NCBI GenBank assembly: GCA_963798275.1
Contig: CAWCTB010000025.1
Location: 68,484-132,483, forward strand
DNA: 64,000 nt
DNA from: CAWCTB01 sp963798275
GTDB taxonomy: Bacteria > Acidobacteriota > Terriglobia > Terriglobales > Acidobacteriaceae
Reading direction: 5' to 3'
This document shows positions 34,157-43,500 of this stretch, piece after piece; position 1 is the stretch's first letter; each line of letters opens with the position of its first letter. A program made the translations under genes and the position numbers. The notes beneath the pieces are model-generated. The model was not told the origin of the DNA. It saw only the letters and a list, made by a program, of their open reading frames with translations, and did no database searches.

Positions 34157-34669
34157 CTAAGCGGACAGACGACGGCGCAGGGCGCCGAGGCCAGCCAGCA
34201 CTCCCGATCCCAGCAGCATCAGGGTGCCGGGCTCTGGAGTCGATCCAGCGTTAATGGTAAAGGTCACAAACGAGTTGGCGTCAGGCGTCAGACCCTGCCA
34301 GTTCACCCACACGTCGTTGGCATCCCAGCCCCAGTCCTGCGTGAAGTTGGAGGAATAGCCGACAGAAGTGATGGTCAGGCCAGGGAAATTGAAATCTTCG
34401 CCATTGAAATTGGCTCCGCTAAAACTGTAGCCAACGTTGCCGAAGGTGATGCCAATGGTGTCTCCGCCGATCACGTTGGGCAGGTCCGGTCCGTAGGTCA
34501 GGGTAATGACCGTGGCCGGAGCGGTGAAGGCATCCGCTGAGTAGACGGTGCCGAAATCGGGGAAGTAGTAATAGAGGGTGCCGCTCTGCCCGTCCAGAAC
34601 ACCGGCACTAGCCACGAGTGGCAGGGTGCAAACAGCCAAAATCAGAAACAACTTTCCGAAGCTACGCAT
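34157..34669 (-). CDS. PEP-CTERM exported protein (small)
   Basis: From ATG 34669, 170 residues: signal peptide (about 1-22, ending ASAG), a beta-rich domain with many aromatic residues, and the C-terminal sorting tail TPEPGTLMLLGSGVLAGLGA then LRRRLSA. Identical signal architecture to the protein at 14700 but unrelated central part. It would be delivered outside by exosortase, which is not encoded here. Confidence 0.85.
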   Translation of the reverse strand: MRSFGKLFLILAVCTLPLVASAGVLDGQSGTLYYYFPDFGTVYSADAFTAPATVITLTYGPDLPNVIGGDTIGITFGNVGYSFSGANFNGEDFNFPGLTITSVGYSSNFTQDWGWDANDVWVNWQGLTPDANSFVTFTINAGSTPEPGTLMLLGSGVLAGLGALRRRLSA

Positions 34670-35098
34670 GTACTCTCCTTCCGCTGGGAGCGGTTGACTC
34701 GTCATGTACGACTGGGCGCCACTGACACCAGCGCTTCGCCTCATACGCGCAGAGAGATTGCAAGTGCATTACCTTCCGTCGTAGTCGATAAATTATTTAT
34801 TATGAGTTATTTAAGTTGAGCATCGCGAAATACGAGTGCAGGATTTTGCACATAAAGGGAAACTTACTTCCATCTCGACACCCAGTTGCGGTTCGGGTTT
34901 TCGGGGCTCTTCGTCCGTCCCTGGAGCTGGCCAATCGGCATCAAACTTCCGCAAGACCTTACGACGAAATCGCGATTTCGTCTCCTAATACCTGCGCCCG
35001 GGCGGAGAGTCCCGTTGCGCGATGCAGCGGGCCTGCGATCGACTGCATCCCACACGAGATTCGATATGGCGTTACTATGTTTGTAACAAGGAGGACCG
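34670..35098. other. Intergenic region before the YtxH gene
   Basis: 429 bp with an AT-rich patch (ATAAATTATTTATTATGAGTTATTT at about 34787-34811) that could contain promoters for the divergent genes. No clear gene, riboswitch or repeat seen. Confidence 0.35.
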
Positions 35099-35422
35099 AT
35101 GAGCGACCAACCAAATGAGATTGCCAGCGAAGGTGAGTACCAATCGGCGGACCGCAGTGGCGCCGCCCTGGGCCTGGCGCTGCTGTTCGTGGGACTGGCG
35201 GCGGGAGCGATTGCCGCGCTGCTGCTGACCCCCAAGACCGGTAAGCAGATGCGCCGTTCCCTGCGCCGCAAGTACGAAAACGCCCGCGAGGTCGTGGACG
35301 ATTGGGGCGAGCAGGCCGGCGATTGGATCGAGAAGGGTTCCGGCTGGGTCGAGAAGGGATCGGAACTGGCCGACGCAGCCAAAAGCCGGGTCGAACCACT
35401 CGCCAAGAAATTCCGCCGTTAG
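35099..35422 (+). CDS. YtxH-domain stress-type membrane protein
   Basis: 107 residues, ATG 35099 after AAGGAGGACCG. One membrane segment with the YtxH signature 'GLALLFVGLAAGAIAALLLTPKTGKQMR' (about 24-52), then a charged amphipathic helix 'KYENAREVVDDWGEQAGDWIEKGSGWVEKGSELADAAKSRV' with an 11-residue repeating pattern reminiscent of LEA/apolipoprotein-type helices. Such proteins are induced by envelope or general stress; the function is unknown. Terminated by a strong hairpin. Confidence 0.85.
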   Translation: MSDQPNEIASEGEYQSADRSGAALGLALLFVGLAAGAIAALLLTPKTGKQMRRSLRRKYENAREVVDDWGEQAGDWIEKGSGWVEKGSELADAAKSRVEPLAKKFRR

Positions 35423-35470
35423 CGCTTTCGCCGACCCTGAACCGGCCCCGCTGAGCCCACGTTGCAGAAC

Positions 35471-35507
35471 AAATACGCGACGGGCCTTTTGCCTGTCGCG
35501 TATTTTT
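35471..35507. terminator. Strong bidirectional hairpin terminator
   Basis: AAATACGCGACGGGC pairs with GCCTGTCGCGTATTT around a CTTTT loop, followed by TTTTATT, 49 bp after the YtxH gene. Confidence 0.85.
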
Positions 35508-35853
35508 TATTGACGCGCACCCACAGCGGGCTAACAATCGCAATGCGACACAACCCAAGCGCGACCCCTGACGTCGCGCTTTTTCGGTTCTATGCGGAGC
35601 CGTAAGCTAACCAATCCGCCCCGCCGTCGCTATCCAAGCGGATAGTCCGAAGCCCTCGCTGGGCTACCGGCACCCGTGGACTAACCGGAATCTGCTCCCG
35701 TATCTCCCTGAAAGAGCGCCACCTGCACCAAGCGATCCGCGGTAATGGATGCGCCTGCGCGTTTGGCACATGGCTCGCATTGCTTCCATGCGCAGCCCGC
35801 AAGCCCTTGCAAAAGAGGCAACGGGCTTGTGTGGCCGACGAGGAGGCAAGTCA

Positions 35854-36264
35854 ATGAGTCAGAAAACCTACGACCCGACAGGCAAGTCGATAGCGGCGCA
35901 CGAAGCGGCAGAATTCTTAGCCAGAAGCGCTTCGGCGACAGCCTGTCTCACACTGTACAACGGGCCAAGCGTGAAATGGCAAATCACCGTCACGTTCAAC
36001 CCCAACACCTATCCGTTCGTCATAACGGGCGGATCGATCAAAGGCACGATTTGCGGTTCGCCGAAGGGTGTCGTCACCGGAGGCAGCATGGGCCCGAATC
36101 TGTTGATCCATGGCAACCTCGATGGCGGAGCGAGTTGCGCCGCGACGGTGACCATCGTGGGCCACTACCAGGATCCGTCCAGCTACGCCGGAACCTACGG
36201 CTTCGACGGTTCGTCCACCAGCTTCTCGCATACCACGCTGTACTGCTGCGGTCCTTGTGCCTAG
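35854..36264 (+). CDS. Hypothetical small Cys-containing protein
   Basis: From ATG 35854 (after AGGAGG), 136 residues without signal peptide. The sequence is beta-rich with Cys residues at the end (CCGPCA), one at 'TICGSP' and another at 'GASCAAT'. No family is recognised. The earlier in-frame ATGs (35749, 35770) lack a ribosome site. Facing DUF202 with 89 bp between. Confidence 0.6.
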   Translation: MSQKTYDPTGKSIAAHEAAEFLARSASATACLTLYNGPSVKWQITVTFNPNTYPFVITGGSIKGTICGSPKGVVTGGSMGPNLLIHGNLDGGASCAATVTIVGHYQDPSSYAGTYGFDGSSTSFSHTTLYCCGPCA

Positions 36265-36353
36265 CAAGCAGCGCCTGGGGGCAGGCCCTCGAGGCACGCC
36301 CCCTTTTCTTGGGTTCGACTTGGCTGGGTCAGGGCCTGTCCCAGGAGCCCAGC

Positions 36354-36758
36354 TCAGCTCTGGTCCAACAGCAGGACCAGGAATACCCCCACTCCCAGCA
36401 AAACCACAAGCAACGATGCCAGCAGCGCAGGCTGAACTCGCGGCGGCTTGGAGCCTTCGATTCGAGCAAGCGCGCGCACCCCTTGGCCGTATTGCCAGCA
36501 AACCACCGAGAGCAGCACCGTGCTGACACCCGTCAAGGTCAGGCCGAGGAGATGTCCGTTCCGTACCACGGCAACCCCGGCCAACACCCTCGCCTGGTGC
36601 AACAATTGCGCTCCCTTGTCCAGTACAACGGCAGCGCCCATGAGCGCCAGCGAGCTTCGCAGCCACGATAACAGCGTGCGATCCCAAGCCAGTTGGGTGC
36701 GCAGCACAGCCAGATCGACGCGCGGGTCAACCGATGGTTCGGCACTCTCACCAGACAT
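36354..36758 (-). CDS. DUF202 small membrane protein
   Basis: From ATG 36758, 134 residues. An N-terminal acidic tail is followed by 'RTQLAWDRTLLSWLRSSLALMGAAVVLDKG', the DUF202 signature, and two further membrane segments (about 70-88 and 108-128). DUF202 proteins (YidH type) are membrane components of unknown function, sometimes near stress loci. Alone here. Confidence 0.85.
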   Translation of the reverse strand: MSGESAEPSVDPRVDLAVLRTQLAWDRTLLSWLRSSLALMGAAVVLDKGAQLLHQARVLAGVAVVRNGHLLGLTLTGVSTVLLSVVCWQYGQGVRALARIEGSKPPRVQPALLASLLVVLLGVGVFLVLLLDQS

Positions 36759-37020
36759 ATTCAACGCGTCCTTCGCGCCAGCAGAATTGGTACCACGAGC
36801 CACACTCTAACATCTGGCTTCTTATTGTTTTGTTCTGTGGAGAGAGCTGCCGCGATCATCGGCGGGTATGTCTGGGGGTAAAAGTGGAAAACGCCTCGCT
36901 CACGACAGCGGCATGGAACGCACCCTAACCCCACCAGCTCTTCGGGCAAGACGGACGCGAGACGAACTCATGAAAGCGACAATGCCGCTGGCAGTAAAGT
37001 TGCGATTTGCGGAATAGCGT

Positions 37021-37917
37021 CTAGTACAGCCGGAAGTTCACTTCCACGTTGATCTGCACCGGAACGGCCTGGCCGTTGAGCTTGGCGGGTTCGAACTTCC
37101 ATTGCCGCACCGCTTCGATGGCCTTCTCGTCGAGGCCCATGCCCAGCGCGCGCTGAATGCGAATCTGCTGCGGCCGCCCGTCGGCGCCCACCACCAGCCA
37201 GAGAACCACGGTTCCCTGGTATTTGGCCTTGCGGGCTTCCTCCGAATATTCCGGATCGGGCGCGTACAACGCCTTGGGCGCACTTACGCCGCCGCCCACG
37301 CGGTAGGCTCCACCGCCGTAGCCGCCGCCGTGTCCGGGACCGACGCCTGGGCCGGTACCTGAACCGACGCCACCACCGCTGCCGCTACCGATACCGCCGC
37401 CATAGCCGGTTCCATTGGAAGGGGGACCGAGCACCTTGGAGAGCGGATCGCCCAGCGCGCCCGTTGTGGGCAGCTTGATCTCGGGCGGCACCACCACCGT
37501 AGGCGTGGCCGTCAGCTTGGGATTTTCATTGCGAACCACGATTGCCGGCGGAACAATCTGGTCCTTCGACAGCTTGGGCAGTGCGCCTTTGGGAGCAGCC
37601 AGTTTGTCGCGGTCGCCGCCGCCGCCACCGCCGCCGGCGCGGTTCTTGGCAACCTGCATCGGGAGGTATGGACTTACGTCGGTTACCAGACCAACCACCT
37701 GCTGCTTGATCTCCTCCTGGTGCGTGACCACCCAGTGGGTCGACCAGATGACCAGCCCAGCCACCGCCAGGTGGAGGATCAGCGAGTACAGAAAAGTTTC
37801 CTTCTTTTGCGCGTAAAGGCCCTGGCCCTCGCCAAACAGCGTAGGCAGCACGTCGTGCTGGGGCTGTGGCGGGTCAGGATTTACATCCGGCGGTTTGGCA
37901 ACTACGGGAGCAGACAT
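37021..37917 (-). CDS. TonB-family protein with glycine-rich linker
   Basis: 298 residues: short N-terminal tail, a membrane segment (about 40-60), a linker rich in Gly/Pro/Ala (NRAGGGGGGGDRDKL; GYGGGIGSGSGGGVGSG), and a C-terminal TonB domain (about 210-298: 'KALYAPDPEYSEEARKAKYQGTVVLWLVVGADGRPQQI'). It resembles the acidobacterial TonB proteins that end in 'QINVEVNFRLY'. It would energise outer-membrane receptors. It is 153 bp from the start of the lipid kinase, same strand. Confidence 0.88.
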   Translation of the reverse strand: MSAPVVAKPPDVNPDPPQPQHDVLPTLFGEGQGLYAQKKETFLYSLILHLAVAGLVIWSTHWVVTHQEEIKQQVVGLVTDVSPYLPMQVAKNRAGGGGGGGDRDKLAAPKGALPKLSKDQIVPPAIVVRNENPKLTATPTVVVPPEIKLPTTGALGDPLSKVLGPPSNGTGYGGGIGSGSGGGVGSGTGPGVGPGHGGGYGGGAYRVGGGVSAPKALYAPDPEYSEEARKAKYQGTVVLWLVVGADGRPQQIRIQRALGMGLDEKAIEAVRQWKFEPAKLNGQAVPVQINVEVNFRLY

Positions 37918-38070
37918 TCCTGTTTACCAGTATAGACCCGAGTTTCGGCAAGAAGATGCACAAAAAGTAGTACGTGGGGCATCGGTGTTCGGTTCTTTGC
38001 AACGAATGCAAATTCGGGAAACCCCATCCATCGCATCGCCCCTCCTCAACGGCGCCCTCCTGGGGCCGCG

Positions 38071-39144
38071 CTAATCCGCTCGATTCAAAGGCGCCCGGCC
38101 TGGGACGAGCATGGGCAGGGCCCGCCGCCGCAGCCCGATCTCCACCGGGGTTTGGCAGATATACTCGCCATCGGCGAAGACTTCGGTGACCGGATCGGTC
38201 TGCAGCCGCACCCGCGTGGCCGTCCAGTATTCCACCTCTTTCATGCCGATGTGCGCCCCACGAAAGACGACGTGAAACAGCCTAAGCAGGCGCAGTTTGC
38301 TGAGCTGGCGGACGAAGCACACGTCGAGCAACCCGTCGTCCAGTCGGGCGAGGTGAGTCAGGCGCATGCCGCTGCCATACTGCGGACCGTTCCCGGCCGC
38401 GATCAGGAAGCCGGGCTCGTCGACCAGCGAACGCCACTCGCCCTCGACCTCGGCCGAAACCTTGATGTGCGGCGGGCGGAATCCACCCAGCACCTGCAGC
38501 AGCGCGAAGACATAGCCGCCATGCGAGCGCAGCCAGCGCGGCTGTTGCAGGGTGCGGCGATTCACCGCCGCGTCCAGGCCGGTGCCGGCGATGCAGCCGA
38601 AGAGCGTGGGGCCGGCCATTTCGCGCTCGGCTTCGCTGGCCCGGCGCAGTTGCGATTGCATAATGCGCGGCGCCATGCGTGGCAGATCGCGGCGCGGCCC
38701 GTCGGGAACGAAGTGCAGATCCTCGAGGTTCGCGTCGCGCCAGGGCTCGTCCTCTTCCCTGTCGAGGCCGCTACCGGTTGCAGACTCGCGCAACGGTTGA
38801 ATCGTTCCCAGGTCGATGTTCCACAGGTTGTCGCCCGCCGAGCAGAAACGACGCCAGGCCGCCAGCGAAGTTTCGACCGAGTCGATACCGACCGACTTGG
38901 CAAAGTCGTTGGCACTGCCCATGGGTACGATCAGGGTGGGAATCTGCCGCGCCGACAGCCGGCTAAGATGGCGATGGATGGTACCGTCGCCGCCGAAGAT
39001 CAGCGCCGCATCGGGCTGGTCCGAGGGATCGAGTTCGTTGCCCGAGAAAAGGTTGACGCCGGGCATCGCGAACCTGGCGACGTGTTGTTCCTTGGCTACC
39101 GGACCGAGCAGGGCGACAGCACGCACCGCGCTAGGGTCGCACAT
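38071..39144 (-). CDS. Diacylglycerol kinase-like lipid kinase (DagK/YegS family)
   Basis: 357 residues. The catalytic motif FGGDGTIHRHL (about 48-58) and the 'PMGSANDFAKSVG' loop mark the NAD-kinase-like DAGK catalytic domain. It goes on with 'LFGCIAGTGLDAAVNR' and a beta-sandwich end. Members phosphorylate diacylglycerol, sphingoid bases or related lipids with ATP. Substrate not decidable. An internal insertion between the two lobes (about 115-170, charged) is longer than in E. coli YegS. Confidence 0.85.
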   Translation of the reverse strand: MCDPSAVRAVALLGPVAKEQHVARFAMPGVNLFSGNELDPSDQPDAALIFGGDGTIHRHLSRLSARQIPTLIVPMGSANDFAKSVGIDSVETSLAAWRRFCSAGDNLWNIDLGTIQPLRESATGSGLDREEDEPWRDANLEDLHFVPDGPRRDLPRMAPRIMQSQLRRASEAEREMAGPTLFGCIAGTGLDAAVNRRTLQQPRWLRSHGGYVFALLQVLGGFRPPHIKVSAEVEGEWRSLVDEPGFLIAAGNGPQYGSGMRLTHLARLDDGLLDVCFVRQLSKLRLLRLFHVVFRGAHIGMKEVEYWTATRVRLQTDPVTEVFADGEYICQTPVEIGLRRRALPMLVPGRAPLNRAD

Positions 39145-39421
39145 CGCCGCGGAAAAAAGAAGTCGCTTGCTCCGAGATGAGGCCCGCGGAGGCGGCTATG
39201 GCTGCACGGCCTGGGGACGGACGCGGGCATCCAACTCCTGCAGAAACTTGCCTGGCCGGCTTTAATCCACCGTTCCGCCGGAAGATCGCCTTTTCGATTG
39301 AGCCTTGGGGGCTGGGTTGGTGAGTCAGCGCTCCACTTTGCAGTGATTCGTGACGTTGTTGGTGTGGGATATAGAATCACTCTCCGTCGGGCGAGACTCG
39401 CTCGATGTAGGGGAAGGCATC

Positions 39422-40529
39422 ATGAAATCCTTGAGAATCGCCTATGTTGTGTTTCTGTGGGCGTCGAGCATGCTTTCTTCGGGCGTACTTCTTTCAGCGC
39501 AGACCAATCCCGCGACAGCAAAGCGGCAAAAACGAGAAGCCTGTAGAGGTGGTTGTTCAAGCTGACGGCACGGTCGAGCTTCCGGCCGAGTCCGTTCCCA
39601 TGTCGAAGTTTCTCAGCCCGGAAGCCAAGGCTTACTTGAACCAGCATCTGCACGACATGCAGGACCCGAAGATGACGTATGCCGATAAGGGCGTGCCGCG
39701 ATTTATGGCGCCTTATCTCGAACGGCAAAAGGTCCTGTTCGCTGTCAACATGGACGATACCAAGATTGCCGGCGTACACGCCTACGTTTATGTCCCGAAG
39801 GCAGGCATTCAAGGCAAGAACCAGGACCGCGTCCTGATCGATCTGCACGGCGGTGGGTTTTCGGGATGCTGGCCCGGTTGCGCCGAGCTGGAATCGATGC
39901 CGATCGCCGCGCTGGCAGGAATCAAGGTTGTGAGCCTCGACTATCGCCAGGGGCCCGACTACAAATTTCCGGCGGCGAGCGAAGACGTCGCGATTGTCTA
40001 CCAGGAGTTGCTGAAAACCTACAAGCCTGAAAATATCGGCATCTATGGATGCTCAGCGGGCGGCATGCTGACGGCCCAGTCGGTTGCATGGTTTCAGAAA
40101 CATAATCTGCCGCGGCCCGGAGCAATCGGCGTGTTCTGCGCTTCGGCCGGTGATTTTGGCGGAGATGCGGCCTACACGTCCACGCCCTTGGGAGAAGGTC
40201 GGCTCATGCCGGAGATGCGGGGCGGTGGCATGCATCAGTTGGGCTATTTCAGCAATACCGATCCGAAGGACCCGCTGGTTGCCCCAATCAATTCGCCAGA
40301 GGTACTGGCGAAATTTCCGCCCACTTTGATTATCACCGGCACTCGAGCGTTTGAAATGAGCTCTGCGGTCTACACGCACTGCCAACTCGTGAAGCTGGGC
40401 GTGGACGCGGAATTGCATGTTTGGGAGGGTCTGTTTCACGGGTTCTTCTACAATCCCGACGTTCCGGAATCCCGCGACGCTTACGCCGTGATCGTGAAAT
40501 TCTTCGACCAGCATCTCGGTACGAAGTAG
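39422..40529 (+). CDS. Exported HSL-type alpha/beta hydrolase (esterase), frameshifted at about 39530
   Basis: ATG 39422 begins a signal peptide (about 1-28) whose frame runs on to 'TAKRQK' and then stops early. In the +1 frame, beginning right there (NEKPVEVVVQADGTVELP), the rest of a hormone-sensitive-lipase-like esterase follows to 40529. The join is at the A5 run (GCAAAAACG), so one extra A would explain it. The esterase has HGGGFSG (oxyanion), the GCSAGG nucleophile elbow (Ser), and the acid and His of 'HVWEGLFHGFFY'. It would be a secreted carboxylesterase. Confidence 0.8.
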
Positions 40530-40597
40530 CCCTCAGCGGATTCCGGCTCAGTGGAATTGCGCTTGAGCATTCCCTACATGCATCGCGAAGGCCGCGG

Positions 40598-43500
40598 TTA
40601 CAGGCGGTCTGTCAGCAACAGCTCCCCGCGCGCGAACAACTCCTCCTGGGGAATCTTGCCGGCATCGACTTCGGCCAGGATCGAGCGCTGGGCTGCGTAG
40701 TCTTTGTTTACGATGCCCGCCTTGCTCTGCAGCATGCGCCACGCTTTACGACGCTCGACGCAGAACAATACGAGTTGCCGCGAGATCGCCCGGTACCCGA
40801 CGTCACCATTCGTTCCCGGGACTTTGATGTAGACGCCGAAGTCGGGGACGTAGGAGCGGTGTTCGGGAAGCAGGTAACGGCGGTACACCACATCCTGCTG
40901 CGTGATGCGGAAGAGCATGTTGTCCAGCGGGACCAGCTCATCCGCCTGTTCTTTCTTGATCTTCTTGAAGTGGTTGCGGAATCTTGCTTCCGTGACGCAC
41001 CAGTGGGCGACGGTATAGCGCGAGACCTCGTCCGTGCCTTTCGCTTTCGATTCGTACCAATCCTTGTCGAGCGAGGGATTCCCCTTGAGATCGAGTGTTT
41101 CCGGATAGGTTTCGCCGAGCCGCGGATTGAAGACGAACTCCGGCGCGCCCCGCGAGTCGCGCACACGCTGGGCCTGGGTGAGCGCCATGTCGTCGCCCAC
41201 GCCGTGCTCCGGCTGGCAGGTCGTGAAGCACTGCAGAAATGCGGTTCCGCGGTACTCGATGCCATCGAGAATCGCCCGCAGCAACTTGGGCGGGTTCGCA
41301 ATGGAAACCTGCGCGACGAATGGAGATCCATGCCCCGCCAGAAACGTCTCGGCGACCGTCTTCTTCTCGATCGTCTTGCCCTGGGTCGCGGCGCCAAACA
41401 CGTTCATGTCGCTGCCCCCGAGCATGGGCGTCGAATCGGAGTTTTGCCCTCCGGTGTTGGAGTAGACCTGAGTGTCGAGCATGACCACCTTCACGTTGGG
41501 ACGATTCTGCAGAATCACCTTCGACGTGTTTTGGTAGCCGATGTCGCCCATGCCGCCGTCGCCTCCGACCGCCCACACCTTGGGCAGCTCAAGGACCTCG
41601 CGATCGGTCATCAGTGTGTCGCTGAAGTGGGTGTACTCGTAGTATTCGCGCGGCGTGATGACGTCCTTTTCGCGACCGAGCAGGGCATCGGCAAGGCGTT
41701 CGGGAATGACGGAGCGACGGCCATGATCGACGATGAAGCTCTCCCCCAGTAACCAGCCGACGGTGACGCCGTCCTGGAACAGCGAGTTCATCCAGGGATA
41801 GGGATGGGGATTGTTGGGTGGCGTCGAGCCATAGACCGTGTTGCAGCCGGTGTGTGCGGTCATCGCCATGACACACATGCCGTTGGCAAGCCGGCCGTCA
41901 ATCGCCTGGAGATGCTTGTGGTTGAAGGCCTCCTGCCGCAGGACGCTGGTAAGGGCATCCACGATTGCCTGGTCGGAGATGGGGCCGTTCTGCGCAATCC
42001 GCTCTTTCGTGTCGCGGTCGTCCTCGCCACCCAGTCCGAGGATCAAATGAGCCACAGCTTGCCGCATCAGGTCGTACTCTTCCGGGCTTCTTTGTTGGAG
42101 CGAAGCCAGCTTCGTAATGCCCGTCTTGTCGAGTTCATCGGCTTTGGCTCGTAGCCGGTCGGCCTTAGCGTGGTAGAGCGGCCTCATGTAGGCTTCGGTG
42201 GCGGCAGCGATCGCGCGCAGCACGCTCTTCTCGCCGCAGCCAGCGCAGGCGCCGTCACCGCAGACCATGGCGTCGTAGTTATGCCGGACCATCAGCATGT
42301 TGCGCAGAGTCGCGGTCTTGGAATCCTGCGGCCGCTCATCGTTGTAGAGGCCCAGGTATTTCTGCGGCGTATCCGGCAGAAGATTCAAGAATCCGGTGCC
42401 AGTCTCGTGGTCGGCGTTGACCTCCTCGGTTTCCTCGACCATCTTCAGGGCCTCGTGCTCGCCGCATGCAGTCACGCACGCAGCGCAACCTTTACATAAG
42501 TCTGAGACGAAGATTGAGAATATCCCGCCGGCGCCGGGCTTCTTTCTCTCCGGCGTCGAGAAGATAGCATTCACCTTCTGGTAGGCCATTGGTACCTTGT
42601 CGATGATGGCAAAGAACTGGCGCTTGGCCTCCTCCGAGAACCCATCCACCTCGGCCGTAATCTGGCGCAGGATCTGAGGCAACGACGCTCCTGAATTCTT
42701 GGACACCGCGTCGGACATCATCTGACGCGCGCGTTTCTCGATCTCGGGGAGAGATTGCAACATTTTCCTGCGCTCGCCCGGATGGGTGATGTATCGCGTG
42801 ACCGCAGCGCGCAGAATCGTCTCTACGTCTTGCGAACAGTTAGGCAGCGCCGTATCGGGGCAGACGGCGATGCACTCCATGCACTGGGTGCAGTTCTCGG
42901 GGATGAAGAGCGGGGTGACGAGACGCGAGACGTACTTCGATGCCGTATCACCGCTGGCAGCGGCCATGACGCCCACCGAAGCTAGCGCCGACGACGGCTG
43001 GTTGTATCCGTAGCCGGAGCGAAACTCGGCATCGAAGGTCGCGATGCGCGTGACCGGCGTGCGCTCCGCTTGGCCTTCAGGCACGGGGAAGGAGCGGCAT
43101 CCGAAATGGCAGCTATCGCCGTTGTCACCGCAAACCGTCGGTAGCAGCGCTTCGCCGCGCAACGAGGAGCGATCTTTGGCCTCAATCTCGCCCACGCGGA
43201 TCTCCTGCACTCGTTCGAAGCCCTGCGTCATGACTTCCATGTTCGACTTCACCACGGCTTCACCGAGCTGACCAAACTTCTTGACGTATTGCTTGTGCAC
43301 CACGTCGCGGAACTGCTGCTGGGTTATCCCGAATTCGCCAAGCAGAGGTGAAACCGCGAAGAATGCGCCTAGGAAGGCGTTCCCTTGCATGCGAAGTTGA
43401 AGGTCGGGGCGGTCCGTAGCGGTGCGCGCAATTTGGAAACCTGGCAAGGTGAACACCCGGATGTTTTGATTGATGACCTGCTTGCGGGCCCACAAGGGCA

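Noticed and set aside
38152..39180. A 342-residue frame opposite the lipid kinase
   Set aside because: Composition and lack of any motif mark it as a shadow; the kinase has its GGDGT loop on the other strand.
40421..41752. A 443-residue plus-strand frame opposite the nifJ 3' end
   Set aside because: Shadow of the TPP-binding part of nifJ in GC-rich DNA; no ribosome site or domain.
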